Made by a program: the position numbers and the translations under genes | Shown here: in pieces, positions 11,320 to 20,387 of the stretch | Numbering within the stretch: position 1 is the stretch's first letter | Layout of the letters: every line of letters starts with the position of its first letter | Notes under the pieces: generated by a model | The model's input: the letters and a program-made list of their open reading frames with translations, nothing else | The model's database searches: none | Told to the model about the DNA's origin: nothing | Source: Hydrogenovibrio sp. JE_KL2 | GTDB taxonomy: Bacteria > Pseudomonadota > Gammaproteobacteria > Thiomicrospirales > Thiomicrospiraceae | DNA length: 64,000 bases | Assembly (NCBI RefSeq): GCF_009296185.1 | Contig: NZ_WBJR01000001.1 | Coordinates: 832,082 to 896,081 of the forward strand | Reading direction: 5' to 3'

Positions 11320-12444
11320 ATGAATATTACCATCCTTGGAACAGGCTTTGCGGCACTAACCGCCGTTAAAGAAATAAGAAAACAAGCACCACAAGCTGAA
11401 ATTACAGTTATTGCACCAAGCAAACAACTGGTTTATTTGCCCAGTATTATCTGGATTCCAGCCAGAGAAAAGGAAGGGCGTTCTTTAGAGGTGGATTTGA
11501 CCAATTTTTTTGAAAGACAGAACGTCAAACATATCCAAGCCAGCGTCCTCAATGTCATAAACCAAGGCAGAACAGTGGTAACAACAGATGGCGAGTACCA
11601 GAATGACGGTCTAATCATCGCGACAGGTGGTCGTTTCATTAAGAAACTCCCAGGCATTGAGCATGCTATCACGCCTTGCGAAGGCATTTCCGCAGCTGAA
11701 GCCATTCGAGACAAGCTTGACAGCATGGCCAGTGGTACCATCGCTATTGGATTTGGCGCCAACCCTAATGAACCATCCGCCATGCGTGGTGGTCCGATGT
11801 TTGAGTTTTTATTCGGCATCGACACACTACTGCGTCGACAAGGCAGACGCAGCAAGTTTGAAATCATCTTCTTCAATCCTGCACCTCAACCTGGAAAACG
11901 CCTTGGCGATAAAGTACCAAATGCCGTCTTAAAAATGATGGATAAAAAAGGTATTAAAACTCACTTAGGTCATAAGATGAAAGGCTTTGAGCCCAACAAA
12001 GTCATAACCGAAGGTGGCGAGTTTGAAGCAGACTTGATTCTCTTTATGCCGGGCATGACAGGACCGGCATGGCTTCAGGATTCAGAGATTGAAAAATCCG
12101 AAGGTGGAATGATAAAAGCCAACGCTCTTTGCCAAGTTTCCGGTCTTGAGAAAACTTATGTCGCGGGTGACTCTGGAAGCTACCCTGGGCCTGAATGGCA
12201 GGCAAAACAGGCTCATGCTGCTGACTTACAGGCAGCTACTGCAGCCCATAACTTAATCAGCGAACTGCGCGGCGCAGTTCCTTCGGAAACGATCAAACAT
12301 GAGTTGATTTGTATTATCGATACACTTTCGCACGGCGTTTTCATCAAACGTACAGAACAAGGTACGATTTTACTACCGCCTTGTCGTTTAATGCATTACG
12401 CGAAAAAATTCTTTGAATGGTGGTATTTGAAACAATACCGATAG
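11320..12444 (+). CDS. Sulfide:quinone oxidoreductase-like flavoprotein
   Basis: Two-Rossmann-fold FAD protein of the SQR/FCSD superfamily, probably passing electrons from a sulfur compound to membrane quinone. I chose the ATG at 11320 (AAGGG site 9 bp upstream), giving 374 residues; an open frame runs 36 codons further upstream but would put extra residues before the FAD motif GTGFAALTAV. Later motifs are LIIATGG and TYVAGDSGS. The C-terminus has an amphipathic helix (MHYAKKFFEWWYL) like the membrane anchor of SQR. Of the three classical redox cysteines, Cys120 and Cys331 can be placed; the middle one is replaced (AMRGGPMFEF). Another flavoprotein role is possible. Confidence 0.8.
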   Translation: MNITILGTGFAALTAVKEIRKQAPQAEITVIAPSKQLVYLPSIIWIPAREKEGRSLEVDLTNFFERQNVKHIQASVLNVINQGRTVVTTDGEYQNDGLIIATGGRFIKKLPGIEHAITPCEGISAAEAIRDKLDSMASGTIAIGFGANPNEPSAMRGGPMFEFLFGIDTLLRRQGRRSKFEIIFFNPAPQPGKRLGDKVPNAVLKMMDKKGIKTHLGHKMKGFEPNKVITEGGEFEADLILFMPGMTGPAWLQDSEIEKSEGGMIKANALCQVSGLEKTYVAGDSGSYPGPEWQAKQAHAADLQAATAAHNLISELRGAVPSETIKHELICIIDTLSHGVFIKRTEQGTILLPPCRLMHYAKKFFEWWYLKQYR

Positions 12445-12453
12445 AAGAGAATA

Positions 12454-12484
12454 AATATCCCGTCGCAGTTACGCGCGGGATATT
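12454..12484. terminator. Hairpin between convergent genes
   Basis: AATATCCCG (12454-12462) pairs with CGGGATATT (12476-12484), a 9-bp stem with a 13-base loop. It lies between the convergent ends of the flavoprotein gene and the LuxR-type regulator and could terminate both. No long T-run follows on either strand, which lowers confidence. Confidence 0.45.
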
Positions 12485-12500
12485 CACCCTAGCAGGGGCA

Positions 12501-13187
12501 TTACTTAATTTCGTCTAACTTAACTTTCAACAACCCTATGTGGCTTGCATAGTTAACCAATTCAGCAGAAGATGCCATCCCTAGTTTCGTCATGATATTC
12601 TCTCGATGCTTAGACACTGTTCTATCTGATATATCTAGCATTTCGGCGATATCTTTTGTCTTATAACCTTCCGCGACCAGCTTGATAACCTGCTTTTCTC
12701 GGATGGACAATTTCTTAGGCTTCTTAAACCCCGTCTCAATTGTTTTGACTTGCTCAAGCGATTCAAGATAAGTGTTCAAATCAGATTCTATCTCAGAGTG
12801 AACAAATACCTGACCGTTTAAAACCAGGTCAATACCTGAAATCAACTCCGCTTTTGAAACCGACTTCAAAGCGACACCGTCTACGCCCAAGTCCAGAACT
12901 TCCTTCCAAACATTCGGCGCTTCCGCAGCGGTCAATACAATGATTTTAACTGGATTTTTACGTTTCTTAAGCTGAGAGACTACTGCCATACCACTTAATT
13001 TCGGCATGGACAGATCTATCAGCAACAAATCCGGTTTCTTTTCTTCGGTTAACGTCAGCGTTTCCTCACCATCCTTGGCTTCAGCAATCACTGACACAGC
13101 ACCATCCGACTCCAAAATCGACTTAAACCCAGCTCTTACTAGGTCATGGTCTTCAGAGATCAAAACTGTAGGTTTGGCACCTGCCAT
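12501..13187 (-). CDS. LuxR/NarL-type response regulator
   Basis: The 228-residue protein has an N-terminal receiver (residues 7-125) with acidic pair SEDHD, phosphoacceptor Asp58 in LLLIDLSMPK and a conserved Lys in ALKSVS. A C-terminal LuxR HTH follows at about 160-220 (LSIREKQVIKLVAEGYKTKDIA). It should bind DNA when phosphorylated. It follows a hybrid histidine kinase gene on the same strand (86-bp gap), and that kinase carries its own receiver and Hpt domain, so a four-step phosphorelay ending on this protein is likely. Target genes are not known. Confidence 0.93.
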   Translation of the reverse strand: MAGAKPTVLISEDHDLVRAGFKSILESDGAVSVIAEAKDGEETLTLTEEKKPDLLLIDLSMPKLSGMAVVSQLKKRKNPVKIIVLTAAEAPNVWKEVLDLGVDGVALKSVSKAELISGIDLVLNGQVFVHSEIESDLNTYLESLEQVKTIETGFKKPKKLSIREKQVIKLVAEGYKTKDIAEMLDISDRTVSKHRENIMTKLGMASSAELVNYASHIGLLKVKLDEIK

Positions 13188-13273
13188 AATCGTTCCTTAA
13201 ATCCTTTTAATTAGAAAATGTAAAATCTGCTTTAAGCAAACAGCTATTAATTATAACTTCATTTGCCAAAAAA

Positions 13274-15187
13274 TTAATACAGGCTACGATAAATTCTATT
13301 TATTTGCAATAATAATCCCTCAAGTTCTTCTTGATCAGACTTAAAGGATAGTGCCTCCATCCTTTTAATCATCTCCAACATCTCCTCAACTTCAAACAAC
13401 ATCAAATTCCCTTTTAGACTATGAGAAACTTGACGAAATTGAACTTCGTCTTTCTCTTTCAACAACGTTTGAAGCTTTTCCAAATCATTGGAGGTTGATT
13501 CAATAAATTGTGGAAGAAGGTGAGTCAATGTGTCTGGAACAATTTTAGTCAACGGTGCTTTTGAGAGTTCCTCCCTTGCTACCAGCTCCTTATAAAGGGC
13601 GCCAAAAACCTTGTCTTGTGAAATAGGTTTCTCAATCCACGCATCAAAAAGCGTTTTGTCTATTTCCAGTCCCAGTTTGGAAATTTCATCTTCCGTATGG
13701 GCTGCAGTAAGCGCATAAACGCCTTTTAGCTTAGGTTTTAAGCCATGATCAAGTGCTCTGATCTTTCTACAAACTTCCATACCGTCCATTTCCGGCATTT
13801 GAATATCCAGAAAGACGATATCGAAATCTTTTTCCAAAAACTTCTGCCAGGCTTGATTACCATCTTCTGCATGTTCGACTTCACAATTGATTTCATGCAA
13901 GAACAACTCCAAAACTTTTCGATTGATAATGGAGTCATCAGCTATCAGAACACTAAGCGGCTCTTTAAGCTCGATCAATTTCTGTTTGTGTTCAATGCGA
14001 GATTCGATATCTTCAGGAGAACGCTCATTCTGCTCACAAATCCCTTCATCAATCGGCAAATCAACGGTAAACTTGGTGCCAACCCCCTTGATTGATTCGA
14101 CCTCAATCGTGCCTCCCAATAACTCAACCAGTCGCTTAACAATAGGCAGACCTAAACCTGAACCAAAATATTGCTGACTCCCTTTTGACTCAAGCTGTTT
14201 GAATGGTTCAAAGATATTTTGCAATTGTGCCTCATCAATTCCTTCACCGGAGTCGGTAATGGAAAACTGCAAACCAATTTGCGATTCTTCTATTTCAACA
14301 AAAACCCCACCTTCATGGGTAAACTTGATGGCATTGACAATCAAATTGACCAATATCTGAGAGATTCTCAATAAATCTCCATAGAAACAGCAAGTCCTGG
14401 TCTTTTTGGCGACCGATACAGTTACTTTCTTGTCATTGGCTATCGACTTCGTCAAATGCGTCACATACTCCGCCATTTCATCAACGGTGAAAGTACTTGG
14501 GTTAATCTGAATATGCTCAGACTCTGTTTGAGAATAAGTCAGAATGTCGTTAATCAAAAAGTTCAGTTGATCCACTGTTAGCTTCATGATTTGAAGCTGT
14601 TCATCGACAGGCAATCCATTATCTTGGTTCTGTTTGGCAACACCAATCAAACTGCTCATCCCCATCAAAGGCGTTCTTAACTCATGACTGAGCATCGCCA
14701 AAAACTTAGTCTGACTCTTATACAAATCATGAAGCAAAGCATTCTCTTGTTGAGAACGCCGCTCTTTCTCTTGTAACCTTTCGATGATTAAATCACTGTG
14801 AGATGCAATTAAACGCTCTTCTAACTTATACATCTGCGAAATATCTATACAAGAAGCACAAATGACTTCTGTGTCGGAGTTTGAATTTTTTTGATGACGC
14901 AAATCATTCACCAACCAAACAATATCATCATCGATATTCAAGCCCATCAGGAATTGGATATTCGTTTGCTTGCCTTCAAGCATAGCTTGGGTGTGGGTCA
15001 TAAAGTGATGTACCGACTCGGGCAGCATATAGGACATGAAGTCGTCGCTCGTGATAACCGCCGCCCCTATGCGGGACTCGAGTTCATCTGACAAGGTAAT
15101 AGCAGCAAACTTCCGGTTGTAGTGCAAGCACCACCACAGTCCATTCTTGTAAAAGAAATTGGATATATCGTTTTTAATTGACTTCAT
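13274..15187 (-). CDS. Hybrid sensor histidine kinase with receiver and Hpt domains
   Basis: The 637-residue protein has no clear membrane helix. It has a PAS-like N-terminal region (about 15-120), a coiled-coil linker, HisKA with phospho-His168 (SHELRTPLMGMSSL), an ATPase domain with NAIKFT, DSGEGID and GSGLGLPIV, a receiver with Asp461 (VFLDIQMPEMDG), and a C-terminal Hpt with His589 (RQVSHSLKGNL). All relay residues are present. The lack of membrane spans suggests a cytoplasmic signal. It pairs with the downstream LuxR-type regulator. Its start lies 172 bp from the divergent fumC start. Confidence 0.93.
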   Translation of the reverse strand: MKSIKNDISNFFYKNGLWWCLHYNRKFAAITLSDELESRIGAAVITSDDFMSYMLPESVHHFMTHTQAMLEGKQTNIQFLMGLNIDDDIVWLVNDLRHQKNSNSDTEVICASCIDISQMYKLEERLIASHSDLIIERLQEKERRSQQENALLHDLYKSQTKFLAMLSHELRTPLMGMSSLIGVAKQNQDNGLPVDEQLQIMKLTVDQLNFLINDILTYSQTESEHIQINPSTFTVDEMAEYVTHLTKSIANDKKVTVSVAKKTRTCCFYGDLLRISQILVNLIVNAIKFTHEGGVFVEIEESQIGLQFSITDSGEGIDEAQLQNIFEPFKQLESKGSQQYFGSGLGLPIVKRLVELLGGTIEVESIKGVGTKFTVDLPIDEGICEQNERSPEDIESRIEHKQKLIELKEPLSVLIADDSIINRKVLELFLHEINCEVEHAEDGNQAWQKFLEKDFDIVFLDIQMPEMDGMEVCRKIRALDHGLKPKLKGVYALTAAHTEDEISKLGLEIDKTLFDAWIEKPISQDKVFGALYKELVAREELSKAPLTKIVPDTLTHLLPQFIESTSNDLEKLQTLLKEKDEVQFRQVSHSLKGNLMLFEVEEMLEMIKRMEALSFKSDQEELEGLLLQINRIYRSLY

Positions 15188-15359
15188 GAAGTTTATCGCT
15201 ATTTATAAAGAGTTTTTCTCAGACACTTGCCTGGATAAGATAGAATACCAACAATTTAATTTTTTTTCTTCACATGAAAGACTCTTCGAAAAGGTTTCGG
15301 CCTCCAAGCCCCCTAAAACCTCATGCGTAGAGTTCGCAATTTGTACGAGATCGACTTAT

Positions 15360-16748
15360 ATGACGCAGGCATTTCGCACTGAAAAAGACAGCATGGGAAC
15401 ACTTGAAGTTCCAGTTGATGCGCTTTATGGCGCGCAAACACAAAGGGCCATTAACAACTTCCCCATTAGCCACACCCCAATGCCGAAAAAATTCATTCAG
15501 GCACTTGGCTATGTGAAATTTGCTTGTTCCGAAAGTAACCTTGAACTTGGACTCTTATCACAAGAAAAAGCAACCGCTATTCAAGCAGCCGCAAAAGAGT
15601 TGATTGACGGTAAGTACTACGAGCATTTCCCGATAGATGTATTTCAAACAGGTTCTGGTACCAGCACCAATATGAATGCGAATGAAGTGATTGCACATCT
15701 TGCAAAACAAATGATGGGAACAGACGTTCACCCGAATGATGACGTCAACATGAGTCAAAGCTCGAATGATGTTATCCCGACAACCATTCATATTTCAGCT
15801 GCTATTGAACTGGAAGAACATCTATTACCGGCATTGACACACCTCGTCTCGGTATTAAAGGATAAAGAGCAGGAAGTTGGGGATATTGTCAAAACCGGTC
15901 GCACCCATTTAATGGATGCCACCCCAGTTACACTTGGACAAGAAATTTCCGCATGGCGCCAACTGATCGAAGACAACATTGATCGCCTAAAAGACACGCA
16001 AAAACGTTTACATAAATTACCTCAGGGTGGGACGGCTGTTGGAACAGGCATCAATGCCGAACCGGAATTCAGTGGTTTGGTTTGCGCGAACCTTTCCACC
16101 ATCACCGCTATTCCGTTTGAACCCATGCCGAACTTCTTCGTTGGCTTAAGTTCACAGGACACTGCTTTGGAACTAAGCGGGCAACTAAATGTTCTAGCTG
16201 CTAGCTTAATGAAAATCGCCAACGACTTACGCTGGATGAACTCAGGCCCTCTAGCCGGCTTGGGTGAAATTCAGCTGCCGGCACTTCAACCTGGAAGTTC
16301 AATCATGCCAGGTAAAGTCAACCCGGTTACCCCTGAAGCGGTTTGCATGGTCGCAGCCCAAATCATGGGAAATCACACCGCGATCACTGTTGGTGCACAA
16401 TCGGGTAACTTCCAATTAAATGTGATGTTGCCAATGATTGCGACCAATCTACTTCAAAGTTTGGAAATTGCGGCAAATGCAGCCATTCAACTTGCAGATC
16501 AAGCCATTACTGGGTTTGTAGTGAATGAGACCAAGCTGAATGAAGCATTGGAAATCAACCCGATTCTGGTAACAGCCTTAAACTCTGTGGTAGGTTATGA
16601 AACCGGCGCAAAAATCGCTAAGACCGCCTACCAAACCGGTCGTCCAGTATTTGATGTCGCCAAAGAAATGACCGACCTAGACGATGAAACGCTTGAGCGT
16701 TACCTCAACCCTCTTTTATTAACTCGCGGCGGAACGCCATCCATTTAA
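15360..16748 (+). CDS. fumC: Fumarate hydratase, class II
   Basis: Iron-independent fumarase of the citric acid cycle that interconverts fumarate and malate. I chose the ATG at 15360, giving 462 residues, the family's usual length; the frame is open back to 15159 but that extension would overlap the divergent kinase gene and has no family match. Visible motifs are TGSGTSTNMNANEV, the GRTHLMDATP region and the superfamily signature GSSIMPGKVNP. Nothing is missing. A thioredoxin-like gene follows 30 bp after the stop. Confidence 0.96.
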   Translation: MTQAFRTEKDSMGTLEVPVDALYGAQTQRAINNFPISHTPMPKKFIQALGYVKFACSESNLELGLLSQEKATAIQAAAKELIDGKYYEHFPIDVFQTGSGTSTNMNANEVIAHLAKQMMGTDVHPNDDVNMSQSSNDVIPTTIHISAAIELEEHLLPALTHLVSVLKDKEQEVGDIVKTGRTHLMDATPVTLGQEISAWRQLIEDNIDRLKDTQKRLHKLPQGGTAVGTGINAEPEFSGLVCANLSTITAIPFEPMPNFFVGLSSQDTALELSGQLNVLAASLMKIANDLRWMNSGPLAGLGEIQLPALQPGSSIMPGKVNPVTPEAVCMVAAQIMGNHTAITVGAQSGNFQLNVMLPMIATNLLQSLEIAANAAIQLADQAITGFVVNETKLNEALEINPILVTALNSVVGYETGAKIAKTAYQTGRPVFDVAKEMTDLDDETLERYLNPLLLTRGGTPSI

Positions 16749-16778
16749 GCTAGTCAAAGCACTCACAAGGAGCAAACT

Positions 16779-17153
16779 ATGGCAACCATCAACCTGACAG
16801 CAGAAGAATTTGAAAAAACAATCACAGATAATGAAATCGTTATTCTAGATTTCTGGGCAGAATGGTGTGGTCCATGCAAGCAGTTTTCGCCGATTTTTGA
16901 ATCTGTGTCTGAAAAACACCCAGACATCGTTTTCGCTAAGGTCAATGTTGAAGAACAGCAAGAACTTGCAGGCTTGTTTCAAGTACGTTCAATTCCAACA
17001 TTGGTTTTCATGCGTGAAAAAATCGTGGTCTTCTCAAACCCAGGGTTACTACCAGAAGCTAATTTGGAAGAAGGCATCAAAGGCTTACGTGAACTGGATA
17101 TGGAACAAGTTCATAAAGATTTGGCTGAAGCACAAAACAACACTCAAGCTTAA
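16779..17153 (+). CDS. Thioredoxin-like protein
   Basis: The 124-residue cytoplasmic protein has a standard thioredoxin fold. The redox site is WCGPC at about residues 29-33 in DFWAEWCGPCKQF, and the cis-proline motif SIPTLVF is present. It is slightly longer than TrxA, with an acidic C-terminal tail. An AAGGAG ribosome site precedes the ATG. It probably acts as a disulfide reductase; a peroxiredoxin gene lies about 0.9 kb downstream, separated by an opposite-strand gene. A terminator follows directly. Confidence 0.92.
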   Translation: MATINLTAEEFEKTITDNEIVILDFWAEWCGPCKQFSPIFESVSEKHPDIVFAKVNVEEQQELAGLFQVRSIPTLVFMREKIVVFSNPGLLPEANLEEGIKGLRELDMEQVHKDLAEAQNNTQA

Positions 17154-17162
17154 AGCGACACT

Positions 17163-17196
17163 AAGCCGCAGAACGCAAGTTCATGCGGCTTTTTTA
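17163..17196. terminator. Bidirectional terminator between the thioredoxin-like and CBS genes
   Basis: AAGCCGCA pairs with TGCGGCTT around an 18-base loop, followed by TTTTTTATA on the plus strand. It lies between convergent genes, and the opposite gene's stop codon is at its edge, so it chiefly serves the thioredoxin-like gene. Confidence 0.8.
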
Positions 17197-17826
17197 TACA
17201 TAAACTGTCAACGGCGGTTCTTCTGACAAACGTTTCACCAAGTCTGACAGCGTCACAATCCCCAACAACTTTTTGTCATCACTCAAGATAACGATACTGC
17301 CAATTTGATATTGACTCATGACCAATGCAACTTTCCTGATGTCGGTTTTACCCAGTGTGGTGATCACCTCTTTATGCATCCACTGCCCAACAGTTTCCTG
17401 ACGAATTTCCTCCAACTCACCTTCTCTACCGACAATCGCTCTTTGGAGTATTTCATGGAAAGAAATCATGCCTACCAGTGTCTCCATTTCATTTACCACT
17501 GGAATATGATGAATAGCATGGTGTTGCATCATTTCCCATGCATCCATTAACGAAGCTTTCTCAGAAATGGTAAAAACCGGTGTCGACATAATTTCACCAA
17601 TGTGAAAAACAGCATGACGTCCATCCCCTTCTTTTACCGATTGGTATTGGTGGATGGCTTGGTTCATTTTCTTATTCTTTTCCGCCATCTCAAGGTTGAT
17701 ATTGGTCTCTTCCAGTCCAGATTCTGGCACAGCTGGAACTTTAGCCGCAGGGTCAACCCTCAAATCTGGACGAACTTGCGAAGCACCAATGTAACTTTGA
17801 CCTTCAGGCGAATAAACGATAAACAT
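17194..17826 (-). CDS. CBS-pair domain protein
   Basis: The 210-residue cytoplasmic protein has two CBS domains at about residues 75-135 (IGEIMSTPVFTISEKASL...IPVVNEMETLVGMIS) and 145-205 (VGQWMHKEVITTL...LLGIVTLSDLV). This pair normally binds adenine nucleotides and acts as an energy or ligand sensor. There is no partner domain, and the first 70 residues look low in order. It stands alone on the minus strand, so its client is unknown. Confidence 0.88.
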   Translation of the reverse strand: MFIVYSPEGQSYIGASQVRPDLRVDPAAKVPAVPESGLEETNINLEMAEKNKKMNQAIHQYQSVKEGDGRHAVFHIGEIMSTPVFTISEKASLMDAWEMMQHHAIHHIPVVNEMETLVGMISFHEILQRAIVGREGELEEIRQETVGQWMHKEVITTLGKTDIRKVALVMSQYQIGSIVILSDDKKLLGIVTLSDLVKRLSEEPPLTVYV

Positions 17827-18027
17827 GCAACTTTTTCCTTAATAAGAAAAGTTCTATCACTGCTTTTAATATCGGCCAAACCCATGTTTTCTATAACCAA
17901 AACAGTCAATAGCCTGAAATTATTTAAGGTATTTCTTGACTAAAAACACGGGAAATTGAACTTTCAATATGAAATGAATTGACTATACTATTGCAGATTC
18001 AGTTTAACAACTATAAGGAAATAACTT

Positions 18028-18630
18028 ATGTCAGTATTAGTAACAAAAGCAGCTCCAGATTTTACAGCTGCGGCCGTTTTGGCAGATGGAACCATCGTTG
18101 ATGACTTTAACTTGAAAAACCACATCAAGGGTAAATACGCGATTGTTTTCTTCTACCCGCTAGACTTTACTTTTGTTTGTCCTTCAGAAATCTTGGCTTT
18201 TGATCACCGTGTCGAGACTTTCAAAGCACTAAACACTGAAGTAGTCGGTATTTCCGTTGACTCACAATTCACGCATAACGCATGGCGCAACACGCCTATC
18301 GAGCAAGGCGGTCTAGGGAAAGTTAAATTCCCATTGGTTGCCGACCTTGGTGGTTCTATCATGGAAGCTTACGGTATCGTTCACCCAGGCAACGTTGCTC
18401 TACGTGGTGCTTTCCTAGTGGATGATCAAGGTATTGTTCGTCACCAAGTTGTTAACGATCTACCATTAGGCCGTAACGTTGATGAATTGGTTCGTATGGT
18501 TGAAGCACTTCAATTCCACGAAGAATACGGTGAAGTTTGCCCAGCTGGTTGGAACAAAGGTGATTCAGGAATGAAAGACACGCCAGAAGGTGTTGCTGAT
18601 TACCTGTCTAAAAACGCAGACAAGCTTTAA
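18028..18630 (+). CDS. Typical 2-Cys peroxiredoxin (AhpC/Prx1 type)
   Basis: Thiol peroxidase of 200 residues. The peroxidatic cysteine is in DFTFVCPSEILAF (about residue 51) and the resolving cysteine in GEVCPAGWNKGD (about 172). A GGLG motif and a C-terminal YL-containing helix are present, features linked to sensitivity to over-oxidation in Prx1-like enzymes. An AAGGAAAT ribosome site precedes the ATG. The upstream gap has a TATACT box. A strong terminator follows, so it is monocistronic. The electron donor may be the thioredoxin-like protein encoded upstream (inference). Confidence 0.95.
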   Translation: MSVLVTKAAPDFTAAAVLADGTIVDDFNLKNHIKGKYAIVFFYPLDFTFVCPSEILAFDHRVETFKALNTEVVGISVDSQFTHNAWRNTPIEQGGLGKVKFPLVADLGGSIMEAYGIVHPGNVALRGAFLVDDQGIVRHQVVNDLPLGRNVDELVRMVEALQFHEEYGEVCPAGWNKGDSGMKDTPEGVADYLSKNADKL

Positions 18631-18646
18631 GCTGCTTTTCGTAGTC

Positions 18647-18676
18647 AAAAAGGCTGTCCTCGGACAGCCTTTTTTG
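18647..18676 (+). terminator. Rho-independent terminator of the peroxiredoxin gene
   Basis: AAAAAGGCTGTCC and GGACAGCCTTTTTT form a 13-bp stem with a 2-base loop and a T-run, 16 bp past the stop codon. Confidence 0.92.
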
Positions 18677-18698
18677 TTTTCCCTATTTGGAATGATGC

Positions 18699-19574
18699 AT
18701 GAAAAAACAACTTGCCCTCTATCAACAAAGAGTCAGTAATGCCTTAACGCATTTTCTAGCAAGCCATCAAGCGACCCCTACCGAGCTAGCTGAAGCCATT
18801 CGTTACACCACCCTAAACAACGGTAAACGCTTAAGACCCGCCCTCGTTTATGCTACCGGTGAAGCATTAGGTGTGTCTTTAGAGAAACTGGATGCTGCCG
18901 CGTGTGCTATTGAGCTCATCCATAGTTACTCTTTGGTTCATGATGATTTACCGGCCATGGACGATGATGACTTGCGCCGAGGAGAGCCAACCTGTCATAT
19001 CAAATACGGCGAGGCAACCGCCATACTCGTAGGAGATGCACAACAAACCCTTGCCTTTGATTGTCTGGCGAATAACACCAACCTTTCGGACAAGCATAAA
19101 GTCCGTATGATTCAGATTCTAAGTCAAGCCTCCGGGGTAATCGGAATGATTGGTGGACAATTTATAGATATTCGTTCAGAAGGAAAACTTCCCTCTCTTT
19201 CAGCGTTGCAACAAATGCATCAAATGAAAACCGGCGCACTAATCCAAGCTGCGTTACTACTAGGAGCTTGCCAATCAGACCACTTTGACGCCCTTAGACC
19301 CAACCTGGCAGATTTTGGTGACAAAATTGGTCTGGCCTTCCAGATTCAGGATGACATTCTTGATATAGAATCCAACACCGAAACCCTTGGCAAACCGCAA
19401 GGTAGTGATGAAGACGCGGACAAAGCAACCTATCCGAAACTTATTGGCCTTGGTGCGTCGAAAAACATGCGAGACACTCTCATCTCTGAAGCAAAAGAAT
19501 GTCTCACTGAAATGGATATCCAAAGCGATTTCTTAATCTCAATTGTCGACTATATTGCGGATCGAAATCACTAA
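18699..19574 (+). CDS. ispA: Farnesyl diphosphate synthase (short-chain polyprenyl synthase)
   Basis: Condenses IPP with DMAPP/GPP to farnesyl diphosphate for quinones and undecaprenyl carriers. It has 291 residues. The first aspartate-rich motif is DDLPAMDDDDLRRGEPT (about 84-100) and the second is FQIQDDILD (about 214-222). A copy of the dispersed 19-nt repeat lies inside the gene at 19299-19316 and is translated as RPNLADF just before the conserved GDKIGLAFQ segment. The protein is of normal length there, so the repeat replaced or matches existing codons rather than adding a loop. Confidence 0.95.
   Translation: MKKQLALYQQRVSNALTHFLASHQATPTELAEAIRYTTLNNGKRLRPALVYATGEALGVSLEKLDAAACAIELIHSYSLVHDDLPAMDDDDLRRGEPTCHIKYGEATAILVGDAQQTLAFDCLANNTNLSDKHKVRMIQILSQASGVIGMIGGQFIDIRSEGKLPSLSALQQMHQMKTGALIQAALLLGACQSDHFDALRPNLADFGDKIGLAFQIQDDILDIESNTETLGKPQGSDEDADKATYPKLIGLGASKNMRDTLISEAKECLTEMDIQSDFLISIVDYIADRNH
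19299..19316 (+). repeat. Dispersed repeat copy inside ispA
   Basis: CCCAACCTGGCAGATTTT is an exact 18-base match to the intergenic repeat. It is read in frame as PNLADF. This is one of two coding copies in the window. Confidence 0.85.
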
Positions 19575-19661
19575 AGATAACAACCGATTAAAGAGTGCTC
19601 TATAACTTGGGATATTTGCTATAATTCGCAATAATTCTTAACTAGATTAATTTGATACGAA

Positions 19662-20051
19662 ATGGCTCAACAATTTGTTTTAAAAACATTACTCGATTTT
19701 GCATCTGCCCATAGCCTAAGAGGTTATCCGGGAGACTGTGCCAACCTGCACGGACATAACTGGAAAATTGAAGTTGAAATTGTGGGGCAAGAACTCAATG
19801 ACATTGGCATGGTCATTGACTTCAAGCAAATCAAAAAACATGCGAAAGAAGTCGTCAAAGAGTTAGATCATAAATTTCTTAACGATATCGAATATTTCAA
19901 AACGGTCAATCCCACTGCGGAAAATATTGCGCAGTACCTTTTCAGACAAATTCAGCAACGGATTGAAGCGCCAAACGTGACCATGCACCAAATCACCGTT
20001 TGGGAAAACGACCGAAATTGTGTTATTTACAGTGAACCTTCAACAAGTTAA
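19662..20051 (+). CDS. queD: 6-carboxy-5,6,7,8-tetrahydropterin synthase
   Basis: Zinc enzyme of the PTPS family that converts dihydroneopterin triphosphate to CPH4, an early step to preQ0 and queuosine. The 129-residue length is typical. The zinc ligands are seen in FASAHSLRG and CANLHGHNW, and the active-site cysteine is in GDCANLHGH. The C-terminal motif is ITVWENDRNCVIY. A TATAAT box at 19620-19625 lies 37 bp before the ATG. The end of the pathway, queA-tgt, lies at 5.4-7.6 kb. Confidence 0.95.
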   Translation: MAQQFVLKTLLDFASAHSLRGYPGDCANLHGHNWKIEVEIVGQELNDIGMVIDFKQIKKHAKEVVKELDHKFLNDIEYFKTVNPTAENIAQYLFRQIQQRIEAPNVTMHQITVWENDRNCVIYSEPSTS

Positions 20052-20074
20052 CCACCAACGAGGCTGCTTACATC

Positions 20075-20365
20075 ATGATTACACATGAATTGAAAGACCA
20101 TTCACTCTGGATACACGTTATCGACAACTTCACTATCGACGATTTCAATACCTTCCAAGCTGCCCATCAAAATACTGATTGTGACCAGATTATCATAGAC
20201 TTCTCGAATGCGACTCACATTGATAGTGGTGGGTTAGGCATGTTGCTACAACTACGCTCACAATTGGGCGACAAAGCAGACCAGCTGATTCTCCACTCGG
20301 CTTCAGAACATATTTTGAAGATTTTTGAAGTGGTTAACTTCGACAAACTATTCAAAATCACCTGA
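20075..20365 (+). CDS. STAS-domain protein (anti-sigma factor antagonist type)
   Basis: The 96-residue single-domain protein has the STAS fold. The motif IDFSNATHIDSGGLGMLLQL contains the serine (DSGGLG) that is phosphorylated in SpoIIAA/RsbV-type proteins, so partner switching with an unseen anti-sigma-like kinase is possible. No kinase or phosphatase of that system lies nearby. It starts 24 bp after queD, and prepilin peptidase follows 23 bp after its stop. Confidence 0.88.
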   Translation: MITHELKDHSLWIHVIDNFTIDDFNTFQAAHQNTDCDQIIIDFSNATHIDSGGLGMLLQLRSQLGDKADQLILHSASEHILKIFEVVNFDKLFKIT

Positions 20366-20387
20366 TTTTAAAGGCATTTACTCGCCA

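Noticed and set aside
15159..15359. N-terminal extension of fumC in an open frame
   Set aside because: It would overlap the divergent kinase start, adds 67 residues unlike any fumarase, and the ATG at 15360 gives the family's normal length.
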